Source: Strigamia acuminata
Taxonomy: Eukaryota; Arthropoda; Chilopoda; Geophilomorpha; Linotaeniidae
Assembly: GCA_949358305.1 (NCBI GenBank)
Contig: OX442314.1
Location: 5,583,087-5,647,086 of the forward strand
Direction of reading: 5' to 3'
DNA length: 64,000 bases
Program-made: the position numbers and the translations under genes
Notes under the pieces: generated by a model
Databases searched by the model: none
What the model was told of the DNA's origin: nothing
What the model saw: only the letters and a program-made list of their open reading frames with translations
Shown here: piece after piece, positions 1 through 9,487 of the stretch
Layout: each line of letters begins with the position of its first letter
Numbering within the stretch: the stretch's first letter is position 1

Positions 1-1123
1 AATTAGGAAAATAGTCAAAGTAACTTCCAAAACTAACAAATGCATGGTGCCTCATGCTAAAATACATAAACAATGACTAAATGACCAAAATATGATAAAC
101 AACTTAAAAGATCGGTAAATAAGCGATAATTGAGAAATACACTGGGAAAATGATAATTCAAGCCGAATCTATCTTACATTGACCACAAACACGGTCCGTA
201 GACCAACAGAACCACCGCCGCCGAGCCGTCGTACGAGAACAGAAGAAACCCACGAGAACCATCGTCTCCGACCATCGTTCGTGAGTTTGCAAAACGAAGA
301 CATTTGCCTTCGCTCAACAACATTGTGTTGTTTAAGCGCCATTTCTGACGCTTTGTAGCTTGCAACAGTCGTTGCAAGCCCTTCCATTGTTCCCGCTCAT
401 TTTACTTCGCGACTTGTCACATTCTGTGATATTTCCATCATTATTAATATATATTGTAATTAAAATCGAATAAATATATTGTGTCATTTTTATACTATAA
501 ACTGTCTTTTTATTCCTTTTCCTTAAACTTAACCCCTAGATAATTTAAGGCCGCCGATTGTAAGTCTTGAAAAGCATTCACCTGCGGTTTCAGGCTTATT
601 AATTAGTAATAAGTCTGATATTAACCCGGATCGCAGCAAATTCAATAAAATTGTTGTAGTTATCAAATTTTTTACCGAAAATTTGATAACTACGTATAAA
701 AATACATCATATAAAGACCTGTTGTACTTTTTACGTCGCAACTCCTTTAAGTATTAAGTGTATTATTAATTTACAGTTGCATAAAAGTAGAATTATTCCA
801 TAAATAAGATATAAATGAAATAGCTTTTAACCGTAGACAGGATCACGACAACACATACTAAAAACTACCATAATGAGTTGTGCGATGTGAAAAACATGCT
901 AAAGTATAAACACCAAACAGAACACTCAACGTATGGCGCTAAGTAACATGTGATAAAACAACTTGATGGCCACTTAATACAAAATTTACCATTTAATAAA
1001 CTGAGCGCTTGTCTCTTCACTTTACATAGAACAAGATTACAGTTAACTTACAAATGATTCTCGACAAAATACCAAATTTGTTCTGTTTGGACCAGAAAAA
1101 TTGAAATCTTTCCGAGAGTGGCT
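1..1123. other. AT-rich flank or 3' flank of the channel gene, no gene seen
   Basis: This is AT-rich sequence downstream of the stop codon of the minus-strand DEG/ENaC gene. It has only short open frames on either strand with no recognisable domain. Any 3' UTR of that gene would lie in its right part. I see no repeat or RNA gene. Confidence 0.5.
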
Positions 1124-1508
1124 TTAATAGTTAAATCGATTATCCAAGCAGACTTTGAAGCAATTAAAACTGTTTACAATGAAAATATAGAAAGATAGTA
1201 ATGACATTCCCAAACCTGATCCTAGAATGCTGCCGATATCGCTTAACAATTGAGAGATTGGATATTTCTGTTTCTCTTCTATGTTCTCGGTGAAACTATC
1301 AGTGAATCGAATAGTTGCAACCGTGAAGAAATCAACTGCTAATTTAGCCCCATGGAAAATGGGTTGGTAAAATATATTTTCGCAAGGTTGTTTACATTTG
1401 CACTGTTTTTGATTCGAATCATAGTTCTTTAAGTATGTAAAATGAGAGATAGAAATATCTTTTGCGGTGTTACAGTCAGGCAAATTAGAAGTTACCATAT
1501 ATGGTAGT
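1124..1508 (-). CDS. DEG/ENaC module 2, last exon (E12): ectodomain end, TM2, stop
   Basis: The exon begins after an AG acceptor at 1509-1510 preceded by a T-rich tract, with one nucleotide completing the codon split from E11. It encodes the end of the Cys-rich ectodomain, including a CKCKQPC motif (the family's CxCxxPC). This is followed by the pre-TM2 segment and TM2 (LLSDIGSILGSGLGMSLLSF), which carries the GxS selectivity-filter motif as GMS. A very short cytoplasmic tail ends at the stop codon. Homology to the DEG/ENaC family is clear. The gene joins to E11 with an open frame across the junction, which restores the family pattern of closely spaced cysteines. Confidence 0.93.
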
Positions 1509-1683
1509 CTGAAAAATAAAAAGATCTAATTAATGAATTAAGAACAACAAAATGTGAAAATAAATAAAAATAAATGTGATAAAAGCAAATATAGATGTGT
1601 GAATTTGTAACCGAGCATGTTAACACGCAGCAATCTGCACTGAGGAGTGAATAAATTGAAAAGGTGTCAACCACTTATCATAC

Positions 1684-1793
1684 CTGCAGTTAATGCTTTG
1701 AAATAAATTGTTTTGCATGCAAGCGTTTTTACACATCACATAAGCAGTTTTGTTTTCTTCGCATGGATTGCGCTTGGTATTTCTTCGTACACT
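1684..1793 (-). CDS. DEG/ENaC module 2, exon E11 (cysteine-rich domain)
   Basis: This 110-nt exon lies between an acceptor AG at 1794-1795 and a CAG|GTATG donor at 1683. In frame it gives NPCEENKTAYVMCKNACMQN and ends on the split codon of INC-R, continued by E12. The Cys spacing (PC..., MCKNAC, INC) is that of the thumb/palm cysteine cluster of DEG/ENaC channels. It is the counterpart of exon E5 of module 1 (107 nt, same phases 0 to 2). It is too short to stand out as an ORF. A stop lies just upstream of the acceptor, so the acceptor position is well constrained. Confidence 0.85.
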
Positions 1794-2132
1794 CTATTTG
1801 ATAAAATCAAGATTGGTATAAACTTGATGTACTGTAGTCTACATATTGTTTAATTAAATACGTTAAATATTCGAAGTATTATTTCATTCGTCCAACCATA
1901 TAATAAATCCAATGGTTCTAGAAGGTTCACTTCCTCTTCCTGGTTATTTAGGAATAACTATATTAATAATATAGTACAAAATTAAGTGGCCTTGTGTGTC
2001 AGTTTTGGTTACTTAAAATTGATTTATTCAACTGAATGATAGTTAACCGAATGTAATTTGTAAAAAAAAATATTTCACAACCTACCAATACTATGTGGTG
2101 ATCTCACTTTGTGGTGACCCAAAAAAAAGGAA
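1794..2132. other. Intron sequence, nothing recognised
   Basis: AT-rich intronic DNA upstream of exon E11. I searched it by eye for the missing module-2 counterpart of exon E4 and did not find a convincing one. Confidence 0.4.
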
Positions 2133-2162
2133 TGTTTGACACAAGAAGAAATTCTTAGCGTT

Positions 2163-3379
2163 TGTGGCGTCCTACTTTGTATAGGTTTAAATACTACTTA
2201 AGTGTGCTAACGTGGTTTACTTTACCTGTGATCGTTTATGTTAATACCCAAATAAATACTAAATGTATATGAAATGAACAAGGATTTATTCAATAGGCTT
2301 TTACGCCTTAAAATACACTCAGTAATATTCTATTGTATACTTTTTCCACACTCATTTTTGACCCTGGAAGCTGGGCTCCCATTGGCCGAGCCATTTCACC
2401 TGTGTAGTGATACATAAAAGAAGACCGAAAACACCAGACTCAATACAAAATTCAAATAACATGTGCTTTCTAGACAAAGCAAGCACTAAAATGAAAAACA
2501 ATTTGTTTTTAATTAAAAACACCATAAAACTATTTTTCAAAGATGGAAAACATGTTTTATTAGATAATAACATTGAATGTAAATAATTTCAAGCATTATT
2601 ATTCAGGAATAGACTAAAAATCATAAGGAACTACTTTTCCTCGTAGCAGTAGTTCCATTGCAGTTTTGAGTAATTGGACTAGGCCAATGGGAGCCCAGCT
2701 TCCAGGGTCAAGAATGAGTGTAGAAAGAGTATAAAGTCGACTTGGTCAGAGTCGAACAAAGGATTTCTCAAGATGGCGTCTTCTGTTCCGTCAGGTCGCT
2801 GGAACAATGATGCCGTCTCGAGTAGTCGTTAATTCGTCGCGGATTCGTCGTTACGAACGCGGTGGAATGCTCAAAGAGTCTTCTATCCGTGTTGTCTACG
2901 GGTATGTTTTAGCGTCGCAGAGGCTTTGAGTCAGAACACGGGGCTCCGTACAAAGCGCTCGGACACTTGTTGGTGGGGAAATAATAACGGGGTGTTATTA
3001 TTTCAGGTGTTTTCACAAGTGCTATTTGTAGGAACAGCTCTCTTGTAAATCCGTGAGAGTTACAGTTGCACTTGGTTCAGCTGTCCTCTATCAATCCTAA
3101 CTTATAGTTGAAGTTGGCCTGACGGTGAGGAAGTTGCTGTGTTCTTGGTGTCGTTTGTGAAGGTTCTGACTTTAGGCGGGAAACTCCACCTTTTATACAG
3201 TGGGGTTGGTGGGAACGGTGTCATCCAATGGTGGCTGACCACCCGTCGCTCCACTCCCCTCGGGGCACACACCTGCTCGAAGGAGGCGGAGCCTACGCGA
3301 GGGAAACAACCCGCTTACTCGGGTGACTCAGATGAGAAGTATCTGCTCGGCGGGACACCTACCCATCTGGGTCACCACA
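2163..3379 (-). mobile_element. Solo LTR of a Gypsy element (about 820 bp plus an inserted MITE)
   Basis: In minus orientation the sequence starts TGTGGTGACCC and ends at TGTGGCGTCC on the plus strand, the same termini as the LTRs of the two Gypsy copies in this window. Internal blocks are also shared (the stretch around CAAAGGATTTCTCAAGATGG, and the Gypsy-like right end). It is flanked by a 4-bp target duplication, CGTT, at 2159-2162 and 3380-3383. No internal Gypsy sequence remains, so it is a solo LTR left by recombination. It is diverged from the two full-length copies, so it is older. A roughly 400-bp MITE interrupts it. Confidence 0.85.
2336..2733. mobile_element. MITE with about 50-bp terminal inverted repeats, nested in the solo LTR
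   Basis: The left arm (2337-2387) and right arm (2681-2732) are near-perfect reverse complements containing GACCCTGGAAGCTGGGCTCC. The interruption is absent from the homologous position of the Gypsy LTRs, where the flanks join directly. The flanks carry TA, as expected for a mariner-type non-autonomous element. There is no transposase frame. Confidence 0.8.
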
Positions 3380-3418
3380 CGTTGACCCCTTTTTGAGTCA
3401 CCATAGAAAGGCTCATCT

Positions 3419-3488
3419 GGAAATTCCATTGTTGCATTTTGGAAATTCCGTTGTTGCATTTTGGAAACTCCATTTTGCATTTTGAAAC
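3419..3488. repeat. Short tandem repeat, about 22-bp unit, 3 copies
   Basis: The unit is close to GGAAATTCCATTGTTGCATT, repeated about three times with small changes and a shortened last copy, immediately to the right of the solo LTR. Confidence 0.75.
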
Positions 3489-4288
3489 TGGACAAGTTAC
3501 TTCGAGTTATTGATTGTAAGGCTTAAAGCCCTTGAATAAACTACTTTATTCCTTCTATATCTTGTAACAAGTATTATTTGGAGTAAACACAGATCACAGG
3601 TAAGTAAGACTAACCACAAGAGTAACATCTTCTATAAGCTATTTAACAATACCGACAAAGGACGCAGCAACTTGTATTTTGATGCTTTAAGCATTAGATA
3701 TGCAAAGGATTCATAACCTCGATCAGAAAAGTTAACAGAAAGCAATGATACAAGTTCGCATCAATGTCATGGTGATATAAATTCTAGAAACAACTTAAAA
3801 TGTTAAACTACGGAATTTGTATCACCTTTTGGTTTCATGTAACTTAAACAATGATATTCTAATTAAGTGTTGAAGTGAAAAAGATTGAACCAACCCAATA
3901 TTTAACGTACATAAAATTTTCTATTTTTGAAATATGTCGCCAGCTAGTGATAAACCCTTACATTAACTTTCCAAGTCATTTACAAGCAACTTAAGTTTAA
4001 TGTAAATGTCTAATTTACAGATGAAATTTAAGAAATGTGTAAATACTGTACAATGTTAATTTTCAAATTTCAATTTAATTTTCCAACAACTTTACAAAAA
4101 CTGTAAAGCTTACATTTACACATAAATTTTTGGAACATTTACAGTTCCTAAAGCCATATTTTCTCCAGTGGTAAAATTGTCACAAACTCAATTCTCATCA
4201 ACTGGATTACTGGTCAACAAGAATTTAGTCAATTGGAACCTATCTTGACGAAATTCATGTGGGTTTCTGTTTATTGATTTTACCATAC
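3489..4288. other. Intron between E9 and E11, AT-rich, no confident feature
   Basis: Intronic sequence on the minus strand. The module-2 counterpart of exon E4 is expected somewhere between 1794 and 4288, but no segment with the right phase, length and similarity could be supported. Confidence 0.4.
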
Positions 4289-4371
4289 CTTCATATGCTG
4301 GTAACACACTTCTGAAGGAAATAAGCGGTCAAATACAAATTCGAGGGGAACCATTTGGTTAGTTGTTTTTT
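4289..4371 (-). CDS. DEG/ENaC module 2, exon E9 (ectodomain)
   Basis: This 83-nt exon lies between a TTTTTCAG acceptor and an ATGAAG|GTATGG donor. It starts with two nucleotides that complete the codon split from E8, and ends on a codon boundary. The peptide includes MVPLEFVFDRLFPSEVCYQ. Its module-1 counterpart E3 (86 nt) has the same phases (1 to 0) and a matching VC near its end. It was found from splice signals and phase, not from length, so confidence is moderate. Confidence 0.7.
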
Positions 4372-4689
4372 CTGAAAAACAATGGAAAGATCTTTATCAA
4401 TTTTCAAAAGTATCAGCAATTTTAATTACAGTTAAATACGGATTTGAAAAAAGCATTCGATTATTTTATGCACAATGGCCTTAAAATGAAAGAATGAACT
4501 TTACACGATTTTTGTCTAAAAACTGATTGTCCAATAGAATGATCGGGCTGATTGCTAATGTATATACAGTAATCTAGGAATAATTTGGGCAACCATTTCC
4601 AATTAGTCTAAAATAAAACTTTAAAAAATTGCCAATTAATCCCATGCTGAAATGGTGGCAAATTAATAACCTCTTTAATTTTCCAAACC

Positions 4690-4990
4690 AAGCAATGTCA
4701 TTAATGGGCTGGACACACAGGTTCAAATCCTGTTGTCTATGAAAGTTTTTATTTTTATTTTTTATTTACTTTTAGCAGTAATTTTAATGTTTGTAATTTT
4801 ATATTTGTTAAAAAATTAAAATTAATTGAATTAAAATTTTCTGAAAACAAATATAAAATTACAAACATTAAAATTACTGCTAAAAATAAATAAAAAATAA
4901 AGGTAAAAATTTTCATAGACAACAGGATTTTAACCTGTGTGGAAAGATACCTAGTCCATTGCCTTAACCACTGGACCACCACTACAAACT
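4690..4990. repeat. Palindromic pair of tRNA-derived SINE-like sequences
   Basis: Roughly 80-90-bp arms (4735-4825 and 4845-4930) are near-perfect reverse complements. On the minus strand from about 4985 the sequence has tRNA-like box A (GGTCCAGTGGTTAAGGC) and box B (CACAGGTTAAAATCCTG) segments, followed by an AT-rich body. On the plus strand the left end has a box-B-like CAGGTTCAAATCCTG before the same body. This is best read as two tRNA-derived SINEs inserted tail to tail, or one element with an inverted duplication. Confidence 0.7.
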
Positions 4991-5299
4991 ATTGTTGTCT
5001 TCATGAAGACAGTCATGTTGGTGAACAAAGTTCTGATCATTGAATCTCAAATGATGAAATTACATCATTGAATGTCAAATGAAAAAATTCAACCTGGATC
5101 TTGGAACTATTTTTTACCTAGCAACAGTTGTTTACAATATTCCTCCGCAAGCCTAATTATTCCCAAAAGTGTACTATCACCATAGAAAGAGTCCAAATTT
5201 AATGTTTGATTTATTTCTTTCTGCCTGTTCATGGCATAAAAACCTTTGGGCAGCTTATTTACCTGTTTGAGGTAAATAAATTCCTCAAAAATTGTGGTC

Positions 5300-5520
5300 A
5301 TGACCGAAGAGTCTTATTGGTGCACTCCCCTTGTTAGTAGTGTGACAATGGGTATGCCACAGCCTCCATGAGTGGTTGCATGGAACATGCAGGTGAGTAC
5401 AGCAGAATGTTGTTTTACCAACCTCGTCATACATGGGATTCTCACCGTGTGTGATGGTTCGGTTGCCGGTGTGGCTTGCCCTCATGGCACTACCAACACG
5501 CCGGGAGATGGGAGTCTCTA
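5300..5520 (+). repeat. Diverged interspersed repeat, copy 1
   Basis: It shares a series of words in the same order with 18990-19205: CAGCCTCCATGAG, GTACAGCAGAATGT or similar, CATGGGATTC, GTGTGTGA, GGCACTACC. It is clearly diverged and has no coding frame of note. I do not recognise the family. Confidence 0.55.
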
Positions 5521-5834
5521 ACCCCTAGACAAATGGATTAAAGGCCAACAACCAACAATCTGGAGTCTCTTGTCTTTCATTACGTGAGTATGCGTCCCAA
5601 ACCATGGTAACCAGGTTAACCAGGCTGCCATGGCAACAACCATACCACTCAGTTAAAATGCCACAGGTGCAAAGAAGTGCCTTGTGTTGATTTCCAGACG
5701 GTAGAGGAGCTACTGTCACAGCAGCAGTTCAAAACAAATTTGTCACCTTGTCCCAAAAATCCCAAAAAATCCCAAATCACCCAACTTTACGGTATGTGTG
5801 TCTGTGAAATTACCTGCTGCAATTACATTCTTAC

Positions 5835-5919
5835 CTGAAATTATTTGTGAACAATGTCCAAAAGGGAGGGGAATAAGAGTTTTTGATGTGTTCAATACAG
5901 CTTTAAATCCACGAAAATA
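5835..5919 (-). CDS. DEG/ENaC module 2, exon E8 (ectodomain)
   Basis: This 85-nt exon lies between an ATAG acceptor at 5920-5921 and a TTTCAG|GTAAGA donor. Frame 0 gives YFRGFKAVLNTSKTLIPLPF followed by GHCSQIIS, and ends one nucleotide into a codon. The GHC matches the family's conserved GxC after TM1, and the exon is the counterpart of module-1 E2 (which has YGIC; 73 nt, same phases). A homologous plus-strand exon at 26260-26344 has exactly the same length and splice positions, which strongly supports the boundaries. Confidence 0.8.
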
Positions 5920-5978
5920 CTATAAACATCAAACAATTTAACATAATTTTCTTGTCGTGATTATATTTGAGAATATAC

Positions 5979-6101
5979 CTTATAAGATAACTGATCATCA
6001 AGAATGATTGTTTCGTGGACGTTGAGTTTGTTCCATATTTCTTCCAATGACAATTCGTTGCTGAACAATTGCCATGGTTGTGACGGTGACGACCACAACT
6101 C
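5979..6101 (-). CDS. DEG/ENaC module 2, exon E7 (post-TM1 ectodomain)
   Basis: The exon ends TATAAG|GTATAT and encodes LSLEEIWNKLNVHETIILDD. This resembles the end of module-1 exon E1 (MDELWRATNLTKEIVSTKMK) at the same place before the same phase-0 intron. A plus-strand homologue at 26109-26200 encodes DEIWEKINVHETVTLNNELA with the same donor. The 5' boundary is uncertain: I use an AG at 6102-6103, directly after an in-frame stop. The upstream partner is the end of exon E6, which is equally uncertain. Confidence 0.65.
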
Positions 6102-6175
6102 CTATCGCATGATAGTACCGGGTATAAGTCGCGTGGAATAGTGAATAATACGAGATAAAATAAAGCCCAGGAGAA

Positions 6176-6385
6176 AAAGGTTCTGCAGAATTCTGCATGT
6201 TGTGCAGAAAAATTTTCTTCAGAAAAACTTACCAAATTCTGCAGAATTCTTCAGAAAAATGTTAACCTTTTCTGCAGAATATTTTCTGCAGAAAGCATTT
6301 TCTGCAGAAAAAAGTACCAAATTCTGCAGAATTCTGCAGAAAAATGTTAACCTTTTCTGCAGAATATCTGCAGAATTCTGAAAAA
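6176..6385. repeat. CTGCAGAATTCTGCAGAA-rich degenerate satellite-like array, block 1
   Basis: The palindromic decamer TTCTGCAGAA recurs many times, separated by A/T-rich spacers. The same motif makes up block 2 at 7590-7735. The repeats begin abruptly next to exon E7. Confidence 0.75.
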
Positions 6386-6515
6386 AAATAGATTTCCATA
6401 CTTATACATTTACAAACTCAAATTTTTTTTCACCATATAAAGCCATTTAGTTTCTTTTAAAACCCATATTCAACAATTAGTTTTCATTGTTATTAGCACA
6501 AATTGCATGTTTTAT

Positions 6516-7042
6516 TAGTGAGTTTGCGGTTGCCAATTATTCCTTATAATTATGAGTTACAAGCTCATAATTATAATTATAATTCCTTCTTGAAATAGGC
6601 ACTTGCGGTGCAATAAATATATTTTATAAATTATACTTATAAATACCATGTAATGGTAGAACAAATCCCTATGCAAAAGAAAATGAAAATCTGTAGTTTT
6701 ACTAATTTGACAGTTTTCAGACATGAAATTGTCTTCCAGTTTATTTATTTACTTACCTGGAATGATTTTAGTTGTTTCTATCCTTCGATGGCAGAAAGAA
6801 ATTGTGATTGAGGCTGATTGTTGAAACAGGTCAGGCAGCCATTTTGAATTTGCATTAGCACCATCAGCGCCATTTGCAATAGTGGGAGGAGCTTCAAATA
6901 GTGTTACGCGATCTGATTGGCTCCCTTATTTTACAAAATAGTGTAAAAGTTGAGGAGTTACGTTATGTTATAAGTCCATTTTTATAATTATGAGCTTGTA
7001 ACTCATAATTATAAGAAACAATTGGCAACCGCAAACTCACTA
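6516..7042. mobile_element. MITE with about 60-bp terminal inverted repeats and TA target duplication
   Basis: The left end starts TA-GTGAGTTTGCGGTTGCCAA and the right end is its reverse complement ending CTCAC-TA. The inverted similarity continues through the TTATAATTATGAG segments. There is no transposase frame. The TA flanks suggest a Tc1/mariner-type non-autonomous element. Confidence 0.8.
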
Positions 7043-7093
7043 TAGACATTTTTATTTATCTTTATTTAAATCTTTTAGTTTTTTTTCTTACCA

Positions 7094-7159
7094 TGACCTC
7101 TGCTGGAATTGAACCTGGGATCCATTGTTCTAAAGCCCAGTGCTCTATCCACTCGGCTT
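7094..7159 (-). repeat. tRNA-like sequence (SINE head or tRNA pseudogene)
   Basis: On the minus strand there is a box-A-like GCCGAGTGGATAGAGCACTG and a box-B-like AGGTTCAATTCC at tRNA spacing. The acceptor ends do not pair, so it is not a plausible functional tRNA. It is most likely the head of a tRNA-derived SINE. Confidence 0.5.
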
Positions 7160-7589
7160 GTATAGCTTATACTATTGGAATGCATAACTTCTCTTATATA
7201 GTTACTTTTTCCGAAATGGTTTTAAATTTTCAAATAGTCTCAGCTTTAAATAAAACGTTTAAATAAATAAAGTTTAATTTAAAGAAGTTGTAAATGTTTA
7301 TATGTGTATTAAAGAAACTAAATGCATCCATTCGGAAAATTTGATTTAAACTAAAAACAATAACTTCATCTTTTTGTTTAAAATTTCTGCGTAACTTTGC
7401 AGAAATGGAGAAGGAATAAATTCTGCACTTCATTCAGCGTCGAGGGGGTAGCCAATCGCAAAAATCCCGTACAAGATTCAATTTGAAATCCTTGAAGAGT
7501 TCATGAGATTTCAAGGATTTTGAAATCCAAAATCTTTGCCTGTACGAGATTTCCAACATTGGCTACCCTTTCGTTCGGCCTACAATTAT

Positions 7590-7735
7590 TCTGCACAATT
7601 CTGCAGAAAAAAAAGATTTTCTGGCAAATTTTTTCGGCTGGCATTTTTTCTGCAGAATTCTGCAGAGAGAAAAAGATTTTCTGCAGAATTTTTTCTGCTG
7701 GCAAACTTTCTGCAGAATTCTGCAGATTCTTTTTA
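7590..7735. repeat. CTGCAGAATTCTGCAGAA-rich array, block 2
   Basis: Same motif as at 6176-6385, here alternating with AAAAAGATTTTCTG-type spacers of roughly 60-70 bp. The sequences on either side are unrelated to the repeat. Confidence 0.75.
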
Positions 7736-8840
7736 CCTGGGAGACAACAAGTTTCTCAAAACACTACATTTATTGTTGTAAAACAATAGAATCAAATCTA
7801 AAAGTTATACATAAACTAATGCCGACATTTGGCAAGTTAAAAGCACATTTAACTATACAATAAAATGGCCGAATGGCCCTAAAATAATAACATTACGGTT
7901 ATTGGTGATCCTGGGTTCGGGAACGGCAAAACGCCCGCTCGACCGAGTTAAAAGATGTCATCTACGCGTAGCCGGGCTGGCTGTGTCCTCGCGGCTTCCG
8001 TCGGCGCTTCGTAATCGTGGAACTGGTTCCTTCGCGTTCCGGGTTCGTATCGTGTAATGGTCCGTGTAATGCTGTTTGGTTCGATCCGAGAGGTGCGGTT
8101 GACTCATGTGCACCGCCACAACTAGGGTTGGAAATTGGTAATGAATAAATGAAGTCATTTATTCGCCAAGGTTCCGCTTGCGAATTATATTTAATTCGCG
8201 ATGTTGTGAGTTTAATAAATTAACTCAATAAATTATATTCAATTTATTGTTACGAATTTGATTCGTCATACAGTGAAATAAGTCTCGTGACTTACTTCGG
8301 TTGTTAACTTGTTGCCAAGTTTAAACAATTAAGGTGTATTTATCAACTACAAAATATAATAAAGGTTAAACATCGCAACACACAATTGCCGTCAAAGTTC
8401 GCCTTGCTGAGCAGAACAGTATCGCGCGTGCCCTAAATAACAGTGCGGTGAGAGACGGCACTGGTATTCAGGGGGATATAGCCCGCAGTTCTGCACAACA
8501 GAATTAATCACCCGAGATACTACTCATAAGTAGACTGCTTTGGCACCATCACCGAAGAGATATAACATTCCCAAACACATAGTGCTACTGGCGGTAACTG
8601 CATGTTTTGCATGCAGACTGCTTTGGCACCATCAGGTGATGGAGTCAATCTCTTGCAGTAACAGTGCTACTGACGGTTACTAAATACTTTGGTATCACAC
8701 GTGATTCTATTGTCCGACCACGAGGATACTTATGCGGGAGGCTTTCTCCTCGGCAAGACCGTTTGACGGAAACATGAATAGTCCGAACTTCGCCTTCAGT
8801 TGACGGGGGTTGCATGGCTCAGCAGAGATACTACCCGAGA
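7736..8840. other. Intronic or repetitive DNA, no gene recognised
   Basis: It includes a GC-richer stretch (7900-8110) and an 8380-8840 stretch in which CTTTGGCACCATCA and an AGTGCTACTG(G/A)CGGT phrase each occur twice. This looks like remnants of repeats. I see no domain, tRNA or LTR pair. Confidence 0.4.
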
Positions 8841-9075
8841 TGTTTGACACAAGAAGAAATTCTTAGCGTTTGTGGCGTCCTACTTTGTATAGGTTTAAAT
8901 ACTACTTAAATGTGCTAACGTGGTTTACTTTACCTGTGATCGTTTATGTTAATACCCAAATAAATACTAAATGTATATGAAATGAACAAGGATTTATTCA
9001 ATAGGCTTTTACGCCTTAAAATACACTCAGTAATATTCTATTGTATACTTTTTCCACACTCATTTTTGACCCTGG
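8841..9075 (-). repeat. Partial duplicate of 2133-2367 (flank, Gypsy LTR end and MITE arm)
   Basis: 235 bp nearly identical to 2133-2367. The copy includes about 30 bp that lie OUTSIDE the solo LTR, then the LTR 3' part (from 8871), then the left arm of the MITE. It was therefore copied as a segment after the MITE had inserted, not by independent LTR insertion. It is followed by a second MITE-arm fragment (9087-9130). Confidence 0.8.
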
Positions 9076-9487
9076 TGGGAACTTTATACTCTTTCTACAC
9101 TCACTCTTGACCCTGGAAGCTGGGCTCCCACCCGGTCCTACCGGACCATGCCCTGAGTAAGAAACGGCTATTTGACATGCGGAACATACCAAATAACCAG
9201 AAAACAAGACTAACTTAACTTCCTGTTGTCAGGGAGTTTTATACTCGGTGGGATTAGGTTCCACCAATCTCGTATCGCAGGAAGTGGATACGGAGATGCA
9301 AATTGGGATTATGCTAATCTTTCAGCATAAACCGGAACTGGATACCGGGGACAGGAAATGGATACACAGAACGGAAATACATTCTGAAAATGGGTTTCGT
9401 GTCGCGCACCCGGGATAAAGCAAGAATACCCGCTTTATCTTATTGAATATTGATAATATAACTTTATATTATCGATTTAGATTACAT
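9076..9487. other. Repeat debris next to exon E6
   Basis: A MITE-arm fragment (9087-9130) is followed by sequence with GGAACTGGATACCGG-type near-repeats. No coding feature is seen. Confidence 0.4.

Noticed and set aside
169-387. Two overlapping 67-72 codon minus-strand frames
   Set aside because: No homology, no splice or start context, and they overlap each other in different frames.
3800-3945. Possible missing module-2 exon E10 on the minus strand (about 31 open codons after an AATAG acceptor)
   Set aside because: The available donor leaves the wrong phase for exon E11 and the similarity to exon E4 is too weak.
7094-7159. Functional tRNA gene
   Set aside because: Box A and box B are tRNA-like but the acceptor ends do not pair.
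8380-8840. Possible structured RNA or ribozyme with repeated CTTTGGCACCATCA blocks
   Set aside because: No hammerhead core or consistent helices could be drawn; better explained as repeat debris.
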